Below, one piece after another: positions 41,993-49,159 of a stretch of 49,159 nt of DNA. Origin of the DNA: an uncultured Hyphomicrobiales bacterium (lineage in GTDB: Bacteria > Pseudomonadota > Alphaproteobacteria > Rhizobiales > Xanthobacteraceae). A model generated the notes under the pieces. It was not told the origin of the DNA. It searched no databases and was given only the letters and a program-made list of their open reading frames with translations. The translations under genes were made by a program, and so were the position numbers. Numbering within the stretch: the stretch's first letter is position 1; each line of letters begins with the position of its first letter. The stretch spans positions 1 to 49,159 of the forward strand of contig CAIRGJ010000025.1 of assembly GCA_903878085.1 (NCBI GenBank), read 5' to 3'.

Positions 41993-42688
41993 TCAAGCAC
42001 CGTGCAATCGCGCACCGGCGCGGCGGGCGAACCATTCCGACGCGACCAGCGCCGTCATCGAGATGACGATGGACACGAGCACCAGTTGCAGCGCGGTGCG
42101 GTCGCCGTCCGGCACTTGCGTCAGCGTGTAGATCGCCGCCGAGATGGTCTGGGTTTCGCCGGGAATATTGGAGACGAAGGTGATGGTGGCGCCGAATTCG
42201 CCGAGCGCCTTGGCAAATCCCAGCATCGCGCCGGCGATGACGCCCGGCAGCGCCAAAGGCAGCGTCACCGTGGCGAAGGTCCAGAAGCTATTGGCGCCGA
42301 GCGTGGCCGCCGCGTCTTCCAGCCGCCGGTCGATGGCCTCGAGCGACAGCCGGATCGGCCGCACCACCAGCGGGAAGGCCATCACGCCGCAGGCCAGCGC
42401 CGCGCCGGTCCAGCGGAACGAGAACACGATGCCGAGATGATCGGCGAGCCAGGCGCCGACCGGCGCGCGGCGGCCCAGCGTGATCAGCAGCAGATAGCCG
42501 GTGACCACCGGCGGCAGCACCAGCGGCAGGTGCACCAGCGCATCGAGCAGCGACTTGCCCCAGAAATCTTTGCGCGCCAGCACATAGGCCATGGCGATGC
42601 CGAACGGCAGCGACACTGCGGTCGCGACCAGCGCGATCCGCAGCGATAGCGCAACGGCAATCCAGTCCTGGGGTGAGAGATCAAACAT
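41993..42688 (-). CDS. modB: Molybdate ABC transporter permease ModB
   Basis: This 231-residue permease has about five hydrophobic segments and the cytoplasmic EAA-type loop DAAATLGANSFWTFATVTLP. It forms the channel for molybdate uptake. ATG 42688 gives the FDLSPQDWIAVALSL opening typical of ModB; the frame upstream runs into the intergenic repeat and is not coding. It directly precedes modC. Confidence 0.93.
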   Translation of the reverse strand: MFDLSPQDWIAVALSLRIALVATAVSLPFGIAMAYVLARKDFWGKSLLDALVHLPLVLPPVVTGYLLLITLGRRAPVGAWLADHLGIVFSFRWTGAALACGVMAFPLVVRPIRLSLEAIDRRLEDAAATLGANSFWTFATVTLPLALPGVIAGAMLGFAKALGEFGATITFVSNIPGETQTISAAIYTLTQVPDGDRTALQLVLVSIVISMTALVASEWFARRAGARLHGA

Positions 42689-42693
42689 TGTCT

Positions 42694-42830
42694 TGTCCCG
42701 GATGCGCTGCAGCGTCAGCGCAAAGCGCGCAACGGTGCAGCGCTGATCCGGGATCGTTCCAGATTCCGAATGCGCTAAGGTCCCGGGGCTGCGGCGCACC
42801 GCCAAGCGGCGCTGCGCCGCGCCCGGGACA
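42694..42830. repeat. Intergenic palindromic repeat, TGTCCCGG family, copy 2
   Basis: This 137-bp element shares its ends TGTCCCGG and CCCGGGACA, and the internal GCAGCG and CTGCGC motifs, with 18571-18683. It sits between modA and modB inside the mod operon and can form strong hairpins, which might lower modBC expression relative to modA or protect the modA message from decay. Confidence 0.75.
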
Positions 42831-42844
42831 AGTTCGTTCGATCA

Positions 42845-43627
42845 TCAAGACACCGGCTTGATCAAGAAACTGAAGCCGTATTTCTCGAAGATCGCCTTGG
42901 CCTCAGCTCCGCGCAGGAAGGCGAGATATTTCCCGGCGTCGGCCTTGGCGCTTACGGTCGCCGCCACCGGATAGATGACCGGCGGATGCGAGCCGTCCGG
43001 GAATACGCCGATGATCTTCACCTTCGGCTCGACCTTGGCGTCGGTCGCATAGACGATGCCAACGGGTGTCTCGCCGCGCGCCACGAAGGACAGCGTGGCG
43101 CGCACGTTCTCCGCCATCGCCAGTTTCGGCTCCGCCGCGGCCCATGAGCCGAGCTTTTCCAGCGCCGCCTTGGCATAGAGCCCGGCCGGCACGGCTTTGA
43201 CATCCGCCACCGCAATACGGCCGTCGCCGGCGAGCTTGGCGAGGTCGAAGCCTTGCCCGATCGTGACCTTGTCGAGTTTGGAGTCGAGCGGCGCAATCAG
43301 CACCAACTTGTTGCCGAGCAGATTAACGCGGCTATCCGGCTTGATCAGATTTTTCTGTGCGGCGTAGTCCATCCATTGCAGGTCGGCTGACGCGAACACA
43401 TCGGCGGGCGCGCCGCTTTCGATCTGCTTGGCCAGTGCGTTGCTCGCGGCATAGCTGGTAACGACTTTGACACCGGTGGCCTTGGTGAAGGCGGCATTGG
43501 TGTCATCGAGCGCGTTCTTCATCGACGCAGCGGCGAACACCGTGAGCGTTTCCTGCGCGACGGCAAGCTGCGGCGCGCCGCTTAGCGAGGCGAACAGGCT
43601 GAGAATGGCAAAAAGCCGAGTGAACAT
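42845..43627 (-). CDS. modA: Molybdate ABC transporter substrate-binding protein ModA
   Basis: This 260-residue periplasmic protein has a signal peptide (cleavage near QLAVA/QETL). Its oxyanion-binding motifs are FAAASMKNALDD and YAASNALAKQIESGAPADVFAS. It captures molybdate for ModBC. The much longer open frame on this strand is a shadow of the GMC gene and does not belong to it. An AGGAG ribosome site lies before ATG 43627. The 165-bp gap to the GMC gene carries both promoters; I see no convincing ModE box. Confidence 0.93.
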   Translation of the reverse strand: MFTRLFAILSLFASLSGAPQLAVAQETLTVFAAASMKNALDDTNAAFTKATGVKVVTSYAASNALAKQIESGAPADVFASADLQWMDYAAQKNLIKPDSRVNLLGNKLVLIAPLDSKLDKVTIGQGFDLAKLAGDGRIAVADVKAVPAGLYAKAALEKLGSWAAAEPKLAMAENVRATLSFVARGETPVGIVYATDAKVEPKVKIIGVFPDGSHPPVIYPVAATVSAKADAGKYLAFLRGAEAKAIFEKYGFSFLIKPVS

Positions 43628-43792
43628 GGCGGTTCTCCTGAGGCGCCGATGGGACGCCGGATTGTCTGGAAATCGTCGGAACCGCCGTTCCGTCATCCTG
43701 CAGCGCACGCCCGGTGGGCCGCAGTGCGGCAACCCTAGCAAGTCTCGTGAGCCTAGGTAAAGTCCGGTCCGAAGCAGGCTAAGGGAACGGCC

Positions 43793-45421
43793 ATGGCGGA
43801 TGTGACGCCCATCGAAGGCGAGTTCGACTACATCGTGGTGGGCGCGGGCTCGGCCGGCTGCGTGCTGGCGAACCGGCTGTCGGCGGACCCGGGGAAACGC
43901 GTGCTGCTGCTGGAAGCCGGCGGCCTCGACAACTGGATCTGGTTCCACATTCCGGTCGGCTATTTGTTCGCCATCGGCAATCCGCGCGCCGACTGGATGT
44001 TCAAGACCGAGCCGGAGCCGGGGCTGAACGGCCGCAGCCTGAACTATCCGCGCGGCAAGGTGATCGGCGGCTCGTCGGCGATCAACGGCATGATCTACAT
44101 GCTCGGCCAGGCGACCGATTACGACCAATGGCGGCAGCTCGGCCTGCCGGGCTGGTCGTGGGACGACGTGCGGCCGTTCTTCCGCAAGCACGTCGACCAT
44201 TTTCTCAAGAGCGAACACCACGCCGTTGGCGGCGAATGGCGTGTCGAAGAGCCGCGGCTGTCGTGGGAAATTCTCGACGCCTTTCGCGAGGCGGCCAACC
44301 AATACGGCATTCCGTCGGTGCCGGACTTCAACACCGGCGACAACGAAGGCATCTGTTATTTCCACGTCAACCAGAAGTTCGGCCGGCGCTGGTCGGCCGC
44401 GCGCGGCTTCCTGAAGCCGGTGCTGCACCGGAAAAATCTGCAACTCGAATCCGGCTGCCTGGCCGAAGGCATCGACTCCACGGATAGGCGAGCGGCCGGC
44501 GTGCGTTGGCGGCAGAACGGCCAGCTGCGTAGCGCCAAATGCCGCGGCGAGGTGATCCTGGCCGCCGGCGCGATCGGTTCGCCGCATCTGCTGATGCTGT
44601 CGGGCGTCGGACCGGCGGCGCAGCTGTCGCAATTCGGCATTCCGCTGGTGCTCGACAAAGCGGGCGTCGGCGCCAATCTCCAAGATCATTTGCAATTGCG
44701 CACGATCTTCAAGGTGTCGGGCGTGAAGACCTTGAACGTGATGAACGCCTCGCTGTTCGGCAAGCTCGCCATGGGAATGGATTATGTGTTCCGCCGGCGC
44801 GGCCCGATGACCATGGCGCCGTCGCAGCTGGGCGCCTTCACACGCTCCGATCCGACGCAGGACCGCGCCAATATCGAGTATCACGTGCAGCCTTTGTCGC
44901 TCGACAAGTTCGGCGAGCCGCTGCATCCGTTTCCGGCTTTCACCGCCAGCGTCGCCAATCTGCGGCCGACCAGCCGCGGCGCCATTACGCTCAAATCCGC
45001 CGATCCGCGCCAAGCCCCGGCGATTGCGCCGAATTATCTGTCGACGCCGGAGGATCGCCGCGTCGCCGCCGATTCCATCCGCATCACGCGCAGAATCGTC
45101 GCGCAGCCGGCGTTGCGGAAATATGCGCCGGTCGAGTATTTGCCGGGCGCGCAGGTGAGGAGCGACGACGAAGCCGCGCTGGAAAAAGCCGCTGGCGATA
45201 TTGGCACCACGATTTTCCATCCGGTCGGCACGGCGAAGATGGGCCGCGACGACGACGCGCGCGCGGTGGTCGATGCGCGGCTGCGCGTCATCGGCATCGA
45301 TGGCCTGCGCGTGATCGACGCCTCGGTGATGCCGTCGATCACCTCCGGCAACACCAATTCGCCGACCATGATGATTGCGGAAAAGGGCGCGGCGATGATT
45401 CTGGAAGACCAGAAGCGTTAG
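43793..45421 (+). CDS. GMC family FAD oxidoreductase (choline dehydrogenase-like)
   Basis: This 542-residue flavoprotein has the FAD-binding VVGAGSAGCVLANRLS, GMC signature one in GKVIGGSSAINGMIYMLG, signature two in AGAIGSPHLLMLSGVGP, and the C-terminal HPVGTAKMG with NTNSPTMMIAEK (catalytic His and Asn). It oxidises an alcohol to an aldehyde; homologues act on choline, alkanols or polyethylene glycol. No bet operon is adjacent, so choline is not assured. It is 28 bp upstream of the Yip1-like gene. Confidence 0.92.
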   Translation: MADVTPIEGEFDYIVVGAGSAGCVLANRLSADPGKRVLLLEAGGLDNWIWFHIPVGYLFAIGNPRADWMFKTEPEPGLNGRSLNYPRGKVIGGSSAINGMIYMLGQATDYDQWRQLGLPGWSWDDVRPFFRKHVDHFLKSEHHAVGGEWRVEEPRLSWEILDAFREAANQYGIPSVPDFNTGDNEGICYFHVNQKFGRRWSAARGFLKPVLHRKNLQLESGCLAEGIDSTDRRAAGVRWRQNGQLRSAKCRGEVILAAGAIGSPHLLMLSGVGPAAQLSQFGIPLVLDKAGVGANLQDHLQLRTIFKVSGVKTLNVMNASLFGKLAMGMDYVFRRRGPMTMAPSQLGAFTRSDPTQDRANIEYHVQPLSLDKFGEPLHPFPAFTASVANLRPTSRGAITLKSADPRQAPAIAPNYLSTPEDRRVAADSIRITRRIVAQPALRKYAPVEYLPGAQVRSDDEAALEKAAGDIGTTIFHPVGTAKMGRDDDARAVVDARLRVIGIDGLRVIDASVMPSITSGNTNSPTMMIAEKGAAMILEDQKR

Positions 45422-45449
45422 ACGTCAACTCTTATCAGAGGAGCGACTC

Positions 45450-46016
45450 ATGATTCTCGTTGAGCGCGTCAAGGCGATCCTGATGCAGCCAAAATCTGAA
45501 TGGCTGGCGATCGAACGAGAGCCGGGCGACGCCGGCTCTCTGTTTCCGAATTACGTGATGATCCTCGCCGCGATTCCGCCGGTGTGCTCTTTCATTGGCG
45601 GCACGCTGATCGGTTATGGGCCGTTTCGCATCGGCATCTTCAGCGGACTGATCCACGCGGTCGTCATCTACGCGCTGACGCTGGCCATCGTGTTCGTGAC
45701 CGCCTACATCATCGATTATCTCGCCGGCATGTTTGGCGGGCAGCAGAACCTCGACAACGCCATGCGGGTGTCGGCTTACGCGCCGACCGCGGCCTGGCTT
45801 GCCGGCGTGTTCAATATCATCCCACTGCTCGGTATTCTCGGTCTGCTTGGGCTTTACAGCCTGTATCTGTTGCACACCGGACTCGTGGCGCTGATGCGGC
45901 CGGCGCCGGACAAGGCGGTGATCTACACCATCGCCGTGATCGTCTGCGTGGTCGTGATATGGCTCGTGGTCGGCGGACTCGTCGCCATGACGTTTGGTTT
46001 CGGCATGATGAGGTAG
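45450..46016 (+). CDS. Yip1 family membrane protein
   Basis: This 188-residue protein has about five hydrophobic segments and matches Yip1-domain proteins of Proteobacteria (LMQPKSEWLAIEREPG opening, then DNAMRVSAYAPTAAWLAGVF). Function in bacteria is unknown. A GAGGAG site precedes the ATG. It probably shares the GMC transcript and ends 23 bp before the palindromic repeat at 46040. Confidence 0.85.
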   Translation: MILVERVKAILMQPKSEWLAIEREPGDAGSLFPNYVMILAAIPPVCSFIGGTLIGYGPFRIGIFSGLIHAVVIYALTLAIVFVTAYIIDYLAGMFGGQQNLDNAMRVSAYAPTAAWLAGVFNIIPLLGILGLLGLYSLYLLHTGLVALMRPAPDKAVIYTIAVIVCVVVIWLVVGGLVAMTFGFGMMR

Positions 46017-46039
46017 CCGGCGCGCGCCACTTTTCCCTT

Positions 46040-46088
46040 GCGCGTGATCTTTTCCGAAAACCGGTTCCGGCTTTTCGGGATCACGCGC
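46040..46088. repeat. 49-bp palindromic intergenic repeat, copy 2
   Basis: Ends are GCGCGTGATC and GATCACGCGC, with core CCGAAAACCGGTTCCGG and TTTTCGG; it is 49 bases like copy 1 at 8352-8400. Its last base overlaps the stop codon of the transketolase-like gene (46088-46090). Lying between convergent genes, it can act as a two-way terminator. Confidence 0.85.
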
Positions 46089-48541
46089 TATAGCGCCTTC
46101 AAATGCCTGATCGGCCGCCCCGGTGCGATGGCCTGCGCCGCGGCGACAATCGAATTGGCGTCGATGCCGTAGTGCCGGTACAGCTCGGCCAGCGAGCCGG
46201 TCTGGCCGAAATGCTCGACGCCGAGCGCGCGGGTGCGGTTGCCGTTGACCGCGCCGAGCCAGGCCAAGGTCGCCGGATGCGCATCCACCACGGTGACGAT
46301 GCCGCAATTCTGTGTCACGTCCTCGAGTAGCCGCTCGATGTGCGAGCGCGCATGCACCAGGCCGCGTTCGCGGGCGCGCTGCGCCGCGGTCCAGCCGGCG
46401 TTCAGGCGGTCGGCTGAGGTGACGGCGAGCAAGCCGACGTCGCGGCGGTCTTCCGCCATCAGGCCGACGGCTTCGATGGCTTCCGGCGCGATGGCGCCAG
46501 TGTAAGCCACGACCACTTGGCAATTCGGTCCCGGCTTGCGCAGCCAGTAGGCGCCATCGACGATGTGCTGGCGCAAATCCGGCGTCATCTCGCGCTGGAT
46601 CTGCTCGACCGGCCGCGTCGACAGCCGCAGATAAACCGAGCCGCCCGTTTCGTCGCGCAGCCAGTTTCGTCCTGGAGCGCGGCCAGCAAAAGTGGAATCC
46701 GGTTTTGCGTCCGGCCGCGCGACCAAAAACGAATCAACTTCGCCGCCGCTCTTTTGGATATAGGCGAAGGCCCAGGCCATGATGACGGCGAGCTCATCGA
46801 CAAAGGCCGGCTCGAAGCTGGCGAGGCCGTCCTGCGCCAGCCCGATCAAGGGTTCGGCGATCGACTGATGCGCGCCGCCTTCGCCGGCCAGCGTGATGCC
46901 CGACGGCGTCGCCACCACGATGAAGCGGGCGTCCTGGTAGCAGGCGTAATTCAGCGCATCGAGGCCGCGCGCGATGAAGGGATCGTACAACGTGCCGACC
47001 GGCAGCAGCCTTTCGCCGTTGATCGAATGCGACAGGCCCAACGCCGACAGCAAAATGAACAGGTTCATCTCCGCAATGCCGAGTTCGATATGCTGGCCCT
47101 TGGGCGAGAACTCCCAGTTGAAAGTCGATGGGATATGCTCGCTCTTGAAGGTGTCGGCCATCGCCTCGCGGGCGAACAGGCCGCGCCGGTTCACCCAGGG
47201 GCCGAGATTGGTCGACACCGTCACGTCGGGCGATGTCGTAACGATATGGCGCGCAAACGCGGTGTCCTCGCGGCCGATCTCGTTGAGCAGCGCGCCGAAG
47301 CCGAATTGCGTCGACATCACGGGCTGAATCTTGATCGGCAGCGTTTCCGGCACGTCGATGATCGGCGCGGTGAGACGGCGGTTTTTGTCCGCGGCGAACG
47401 GCACGCGATCCAAGAATGCCTGCACGGTTTGTTCGGGCACGGCGAGGCCTTCGAACTTGTCCCATTCGTGGCCGGTCCGCACGCCCATCGACGTCTGGAA
47501 AACTTCCATTTGCGCCGGCGTCATCAGCCCGGCGTGATTATCCTTGTGGCCGGCCATCGGCAGGCCGAAGCCCTTCACCGTGTAGCAGATGAAGCAGGTC
47601 GGCTTTTCGGCGTGCGCGCCGTGCATGGCGTCGAGCACCGACGGCAGATCGTGGCCGCCGAGATTGTTCATCAGCGCGGCGAGTGCGGAATCCGAGCGCT
47701 TCTCGATCAGCTTTGACACGTCACCCTGATCGCCGATTTCGTCGGTGAGCCGCTTGCGCCAGGCAGCACCCCCGGCAAACACCAGCGCCGAGTAAAGCTG
47801 GTTCGGGCACTTGTCGATCCAGGCCTTGAGCCTGTCGCCGCCCGACTCCTTGAACGCGGCCTGTTGCAGCGTGCCGTATTTCAGAATGACGACGTCCCAG
47901 CCGAAATTCTTGAACAGCTGTTCGTAGCGCTCCCACAGGCCTTCGCGCACCACCGCGTCGAGGCTCTGCCGGTTGTAGTCGATCACCCACCAGCAATTGC
48001 GCAGGCCGTGCTTCCAGCCTTCGAGCAGCGCTTCGAAGATATTGCCTTCGTCGAGTTCGGCGTCGCCGACCAGTGCCACCATGCGGCCTTCGGGACGGTT
48101 GGTGCCCCAGTCATGCGCGCGCACATAATCCTGCACCAGCGACGAGAACAAAGTTTGCGCCACGCCGAGGCCGACCGAGCCGGTGGAGAAATCGACGTCG
48201 TCGGCGTCCTTGGTGCGCGACGGATAGCTCTGCGCGCCTTTGTAGCCGCGGAAATTTTCCAGCCGCTCGCGCGTTTGCTTACCGAACAGATACTGGATGG
48301 CGTGGTAGATCGGCGAGGCGTGCGGCTTCACTGCGACGCGGTCCTGCGGCCGCAGCACGTCGAAATACAAAGCGGTCATGATGGTGGCGAGCGAGGCGGA
48401 TGAGGCCTGATGGCCGCCGACCTTCAGGCCGTCGGCATTGTCGCGCAGGTGATTGGCGTTGTGGATCATCCAGCTTGCCAGCCACAGCACCTTGTGCTCG
48501 AGGGCTCCGAGAGTCGCGAGTTTGTCGTCAGTGATTGGCAT
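46088..48541 (-). CDS. AceE/transketolase-like thiamin diphosphate-dependent E1 protein
   Basis: This 817-residue protein resembles homodimeric pyruvate dehydrogenase E1 (AceE) and transketolase. GGHQASSASLATIMTALYF and VGDAELDEGNIFEALLEG (thiamin diphosphate site, about residues 165-185) lead into a second, Pyr-type domain (SALGLSHSINGERLLPVGTL) and a C-terminal domain. No E2 or E3 is adjacent; the lipoyl E2 at 20 kb belongs to the alpha/beta E1. It may act as a transketolase-type enzyme or use a distant E2. Residues about 608-622 are encoded by a palindromic repeat (46677-46720) that keeps the frame. An Lrp/AsnC regulator diverges upstream. Confidence 0.85.
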   Translation of the reverse strand: MPITDDKLATLGALEHKVLWLASWMIHNANHLRDNADGLKVGGHQASSASLATIMTALYFDVLRPQDRVAVKPHASPIYHAIQYLFGKQTRERLENFRGYKGAQSYPSRTKDADDVDFSTGSVGLGVAQTLFSSLVQDYVRAHDWGTNRPEGRMVALVGDAELDEGNIFEALLEGWKHGLRNCWWVIDYNRQSLDAVVREGLWERYEQLFKNFGWDVVILKYGTLQQAAFKESGGDRLKAWIDKCPNQLYSALVFAGGAAWRKRLTDEIGDQGDVSKLIEKRSDSALAALMNNLGGHDLPSVLDAMHGAHAEKPTCFICYTVKGFGLPMAGHKDNHAGLMTPAQMEVFQTSMGVRTGHEWDKFEGLAVPEQTVQAFLDRVPFAADKNRRLTAPIIDVPETLPIKIQPVMSTQFGFGALLNEIGREDTAFARHIVTTSPDVTVSTNLGPWVNRRGLFAREAMADTFKSEHIPSTFNWEFSPKGQHIELGIAEMNLFILLSALGLSHSINGERLLPVGTLYDPFIARGLDALNYACYQDARFIVVATPSGITLAGEGGAHQSIAEPLIGLAQDGLASFEPAFVDELAVIMAWAFAYIQKSGGEVDSFLVARPDAKPDSTFAGRAPGRNWLRDETGGSVYLRLSTRPVEQIQREMTPDLRQHIVDGAYWLRKPGPNCQVVVAYTGAIAPEAIEAVGLMAEDRRDVGLLAVTSADRLNAGWTAAQRARERGLVHARSHIERLLEDVTQNCGIVTVVDAHPATLAWLGAVNGNRTRALGVEHFGQTGSLAELYRHYGIDANSIVAAAQAIAPGRPIRHLKAL
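46677..46720. repeat. Palindromic repeat inserted in frame within the transketolase-like gene
   Basis: Arms GCGCGGCC (46677-46684) and GGCCGCGC (46713-46720) pair perfectly, with an inner GCAAAA/TTTTGC stem (46686-46691/46703-46708). The centre AAAAGTGGAATCCGGTTTTG is a variant of the core of the intergenic 49-bp repeats. On the minus strand it encodes ARPDAKPDSTFAGRA without breaking the frame. Confidence 0.8.
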
Positions 48542-48666
48542 GGCGTTTGGCCTGATTGTTCGCCGCTAATATGTGCCTTTAGTGATGGCGATACTTGCCA
48601 AAGCGGGTTACAAATGACGGTCAGGTTAGCTTAATCTGTCAATAATCTCTAGAAAACAGGCGTAAT
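48542..48666. promoter_or_regulatory. Divergent promoter region, transketolase-like gene and Lrp/AsnC regulator
   Basis: This 125-bp gap is AT-richer than its flanks, especially 48630-48660 (GCTTAATCTGTCAATAATC). Lrp/AsnC regulators commonly control themselves and a divergent neighbour from such DNA, so one or more binding sites are likely here. No exact site can be fixed by eye. Confidence 0.5.
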
Positions 48667-49137
48667 ATGCCAATTTTAGCCCTCGACGCGACCGACCTCA
48701 AAATTCTGCGCCTGCTGCAGGACGATGGCCGCATGAGTCTCGCCAACCTGGCCGACAAGGTGGGCTTGTCGCCATCGCCGTGCCTGCGCCGCGTCCGCAT
48801 TCTGGAGAAATCCGGCGTCATCGCGCGCTATGTCGCGGTGCTCGATCAGCGCGCGGTCGGCCTGCCGGTCAGCGTGTTCATTTCGGTGAAGCTGGAGAAG
48901 CAGAAGGAAGAACTGCTCGACAAATTTGCCAAGACCATCGCGCGCTGGCCGGAAGTGCTGGAGTGTTACTTGATGACCGGCCCGCGCGACTATTGGCTGC
49001 GCGTGGTGGTGCCAGATCTCGCCGCCTATGAGCGCTTCCTGAAGCAGAAGCTGACGCGCATCGAAGGCATCGCCTCGATTGAATCCAGCTTCGCGCTGGA
49101 GCAGGTAAAGTATACGAACGTATTGCCGGTGGCTTAA
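48667..49137 (+). CDS. Lrp/AsnC family transcriptional regulator
   Basis: This 156-residue protein has an N-terminal winged helix-turn-helix (about 8-60: LKILRLLQDDGRMSLANLAD, then GLSPSPCLRRVRILEKSG) and a C-terminal RAM/AsnC ligand-binding domain. These dimers respond to amino acids or other small effectors. It diverges from the AceE/transketolase-like gene, which it probably regulates together with itself; this is inferred from position. The stop is 20 bp before the window edge. Confidence 0.93.
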   Translation: MPILALDATDLKILRLLQDDGRMSLANLADKVGLSPSPCLRRVRILEKSGVIARYVAVLDQRAVGLPVSVFISVKLEKQKEELLDKFAKTIARWPEVLECYLMTGPRDYWLRVVVPDLAAYERFLKQKLTRIEGIASIESSFALEQVKYTNVLPVA

Positions 49138-49139
49138 TT

Positions 49140-49159
49140 CGTCATTCCGGGGCCGGCCC
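49140..49159. repeat. Edge-truncated intergenic repeat
   Basis: The final bases begin with GTCATTCCGGG (49141-49151), the same left arm as the hairpin at 37873-37916. The right arm would lie beyond the window. It follows the Lrp gene stop and may be its terminator. Confidence 0.4.

Noticed and set aside
43628-43792. Molybdenum cofactor riboswitch or ModE box before modA
   Set aside because: No conserved Moco-RNA core and no clear palindromic ModE site could be seen.
42845-45220. A 791-residue open frame on the minus strand including modA
   Set aside because: Only its last 260 residues (43627 down to 42845) look like protein (ModA with signal peptide). The rest is antisense to the GMC gene and reads as low-complexity Arg/Gly/Ala-rich shadow sequence.

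Overview
The window is GC-rich DNA, mostly with G or C at third codon positions and densely packed with genes. It fits an alphaproteobacterium of the Hyphomicrobiales, near Bradyrhizobium, Rhodopseudomonas or Pseudolabrys. The gene content supports this: an aromatic acid CoA ligase, BKACE/DUF849, a D-erythronate-type dehydrogenase, RadC and Map. So do several short palindromic intergenic repeats of a type I associate with that group. I see no rRNA, tRNA, CRISPR array, integrase or transposase, so this is mainly core and metabolic chromosome with a few small foreign or duplicated patches.

Layout. (1) 0.2-8.3 kb: a MetE-C-like protein diverges from a benzoate-CoA-ligase-like enzyme and an alpha/beta hydrolase. 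Next come an alanine/serine-glyoxylate-type aminotransferase and a large FAD/Fe-S 2-hydroxyacid dehydrogenase fusion. (2) 8.4-11.4 kb: a small exported protein, then a complete THI5/NMT1-type ABC importer whose genes overlap. (3) 11.4-15.4 kb, minus strand: a chromate/sulfur block. It holds chrA, a rhodanese-ChrB fusion and two paralogous TSUP (TauE/SafE) permeases. Two almost identical 69-nt structured elements lie in its two spacers, one directly before the chrB-like start codon. (4) 15.6-23.6 kb: a DMT exporter, then a 2-oxoacid dehydrogenase gene group (E1 alpha, E1 beta, aldehyde dehydrogenase, E2, D-2-hydroxyacid dehydrogenase) running straight into two exported Inh-type protease inhibitor genes. 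(5) 23.6-29.8 kb, minus strand: a GH108 muramidase-like gene, radC, map, a denD-like epimerase, and an overlapping MFS / GNAT / isocitrate-lyase-family operon. (6) 30.0-34.5 kb: an FMN 2-hydroxyacid oxidase and an aminotransferase. The aminotransferase 3' end appears to be split by an AT-rich insert carrying one DUF2971 gene, followed by a convergent MscS channel gene. (7) 34.7-41.2 kb: acyl-CoA dehydrogenase, DMT permease, BKACE, a CPA1 antiporter, and a corrinoid-binding-like protein with a DUF6580 membrane protein. (8) 41.3-49.1 kb: modABC, a GMC oxidoreductase, a Yip1-like membrane protein, and an AceE/transketolase-like E1 diverging from an Lrp/AsnC regulator.

The observations most worth checking are these. 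The duplicated, apparently pseudoknotted leader is associated with the chrB-like gene and the TSUP genes; one substitution between the copies keeps pairing only if the RNA is read from the minus strand. The roughly 840-bp DUF2971 insertion left what looks like the displaced original 3' end of the host aminotransferase gene abutting mscS. A palindromic repeat sits in frame inside the AceE/transketolase-like gene, adding about 15 residues. All calls come from reading the sequence; no database search was run.
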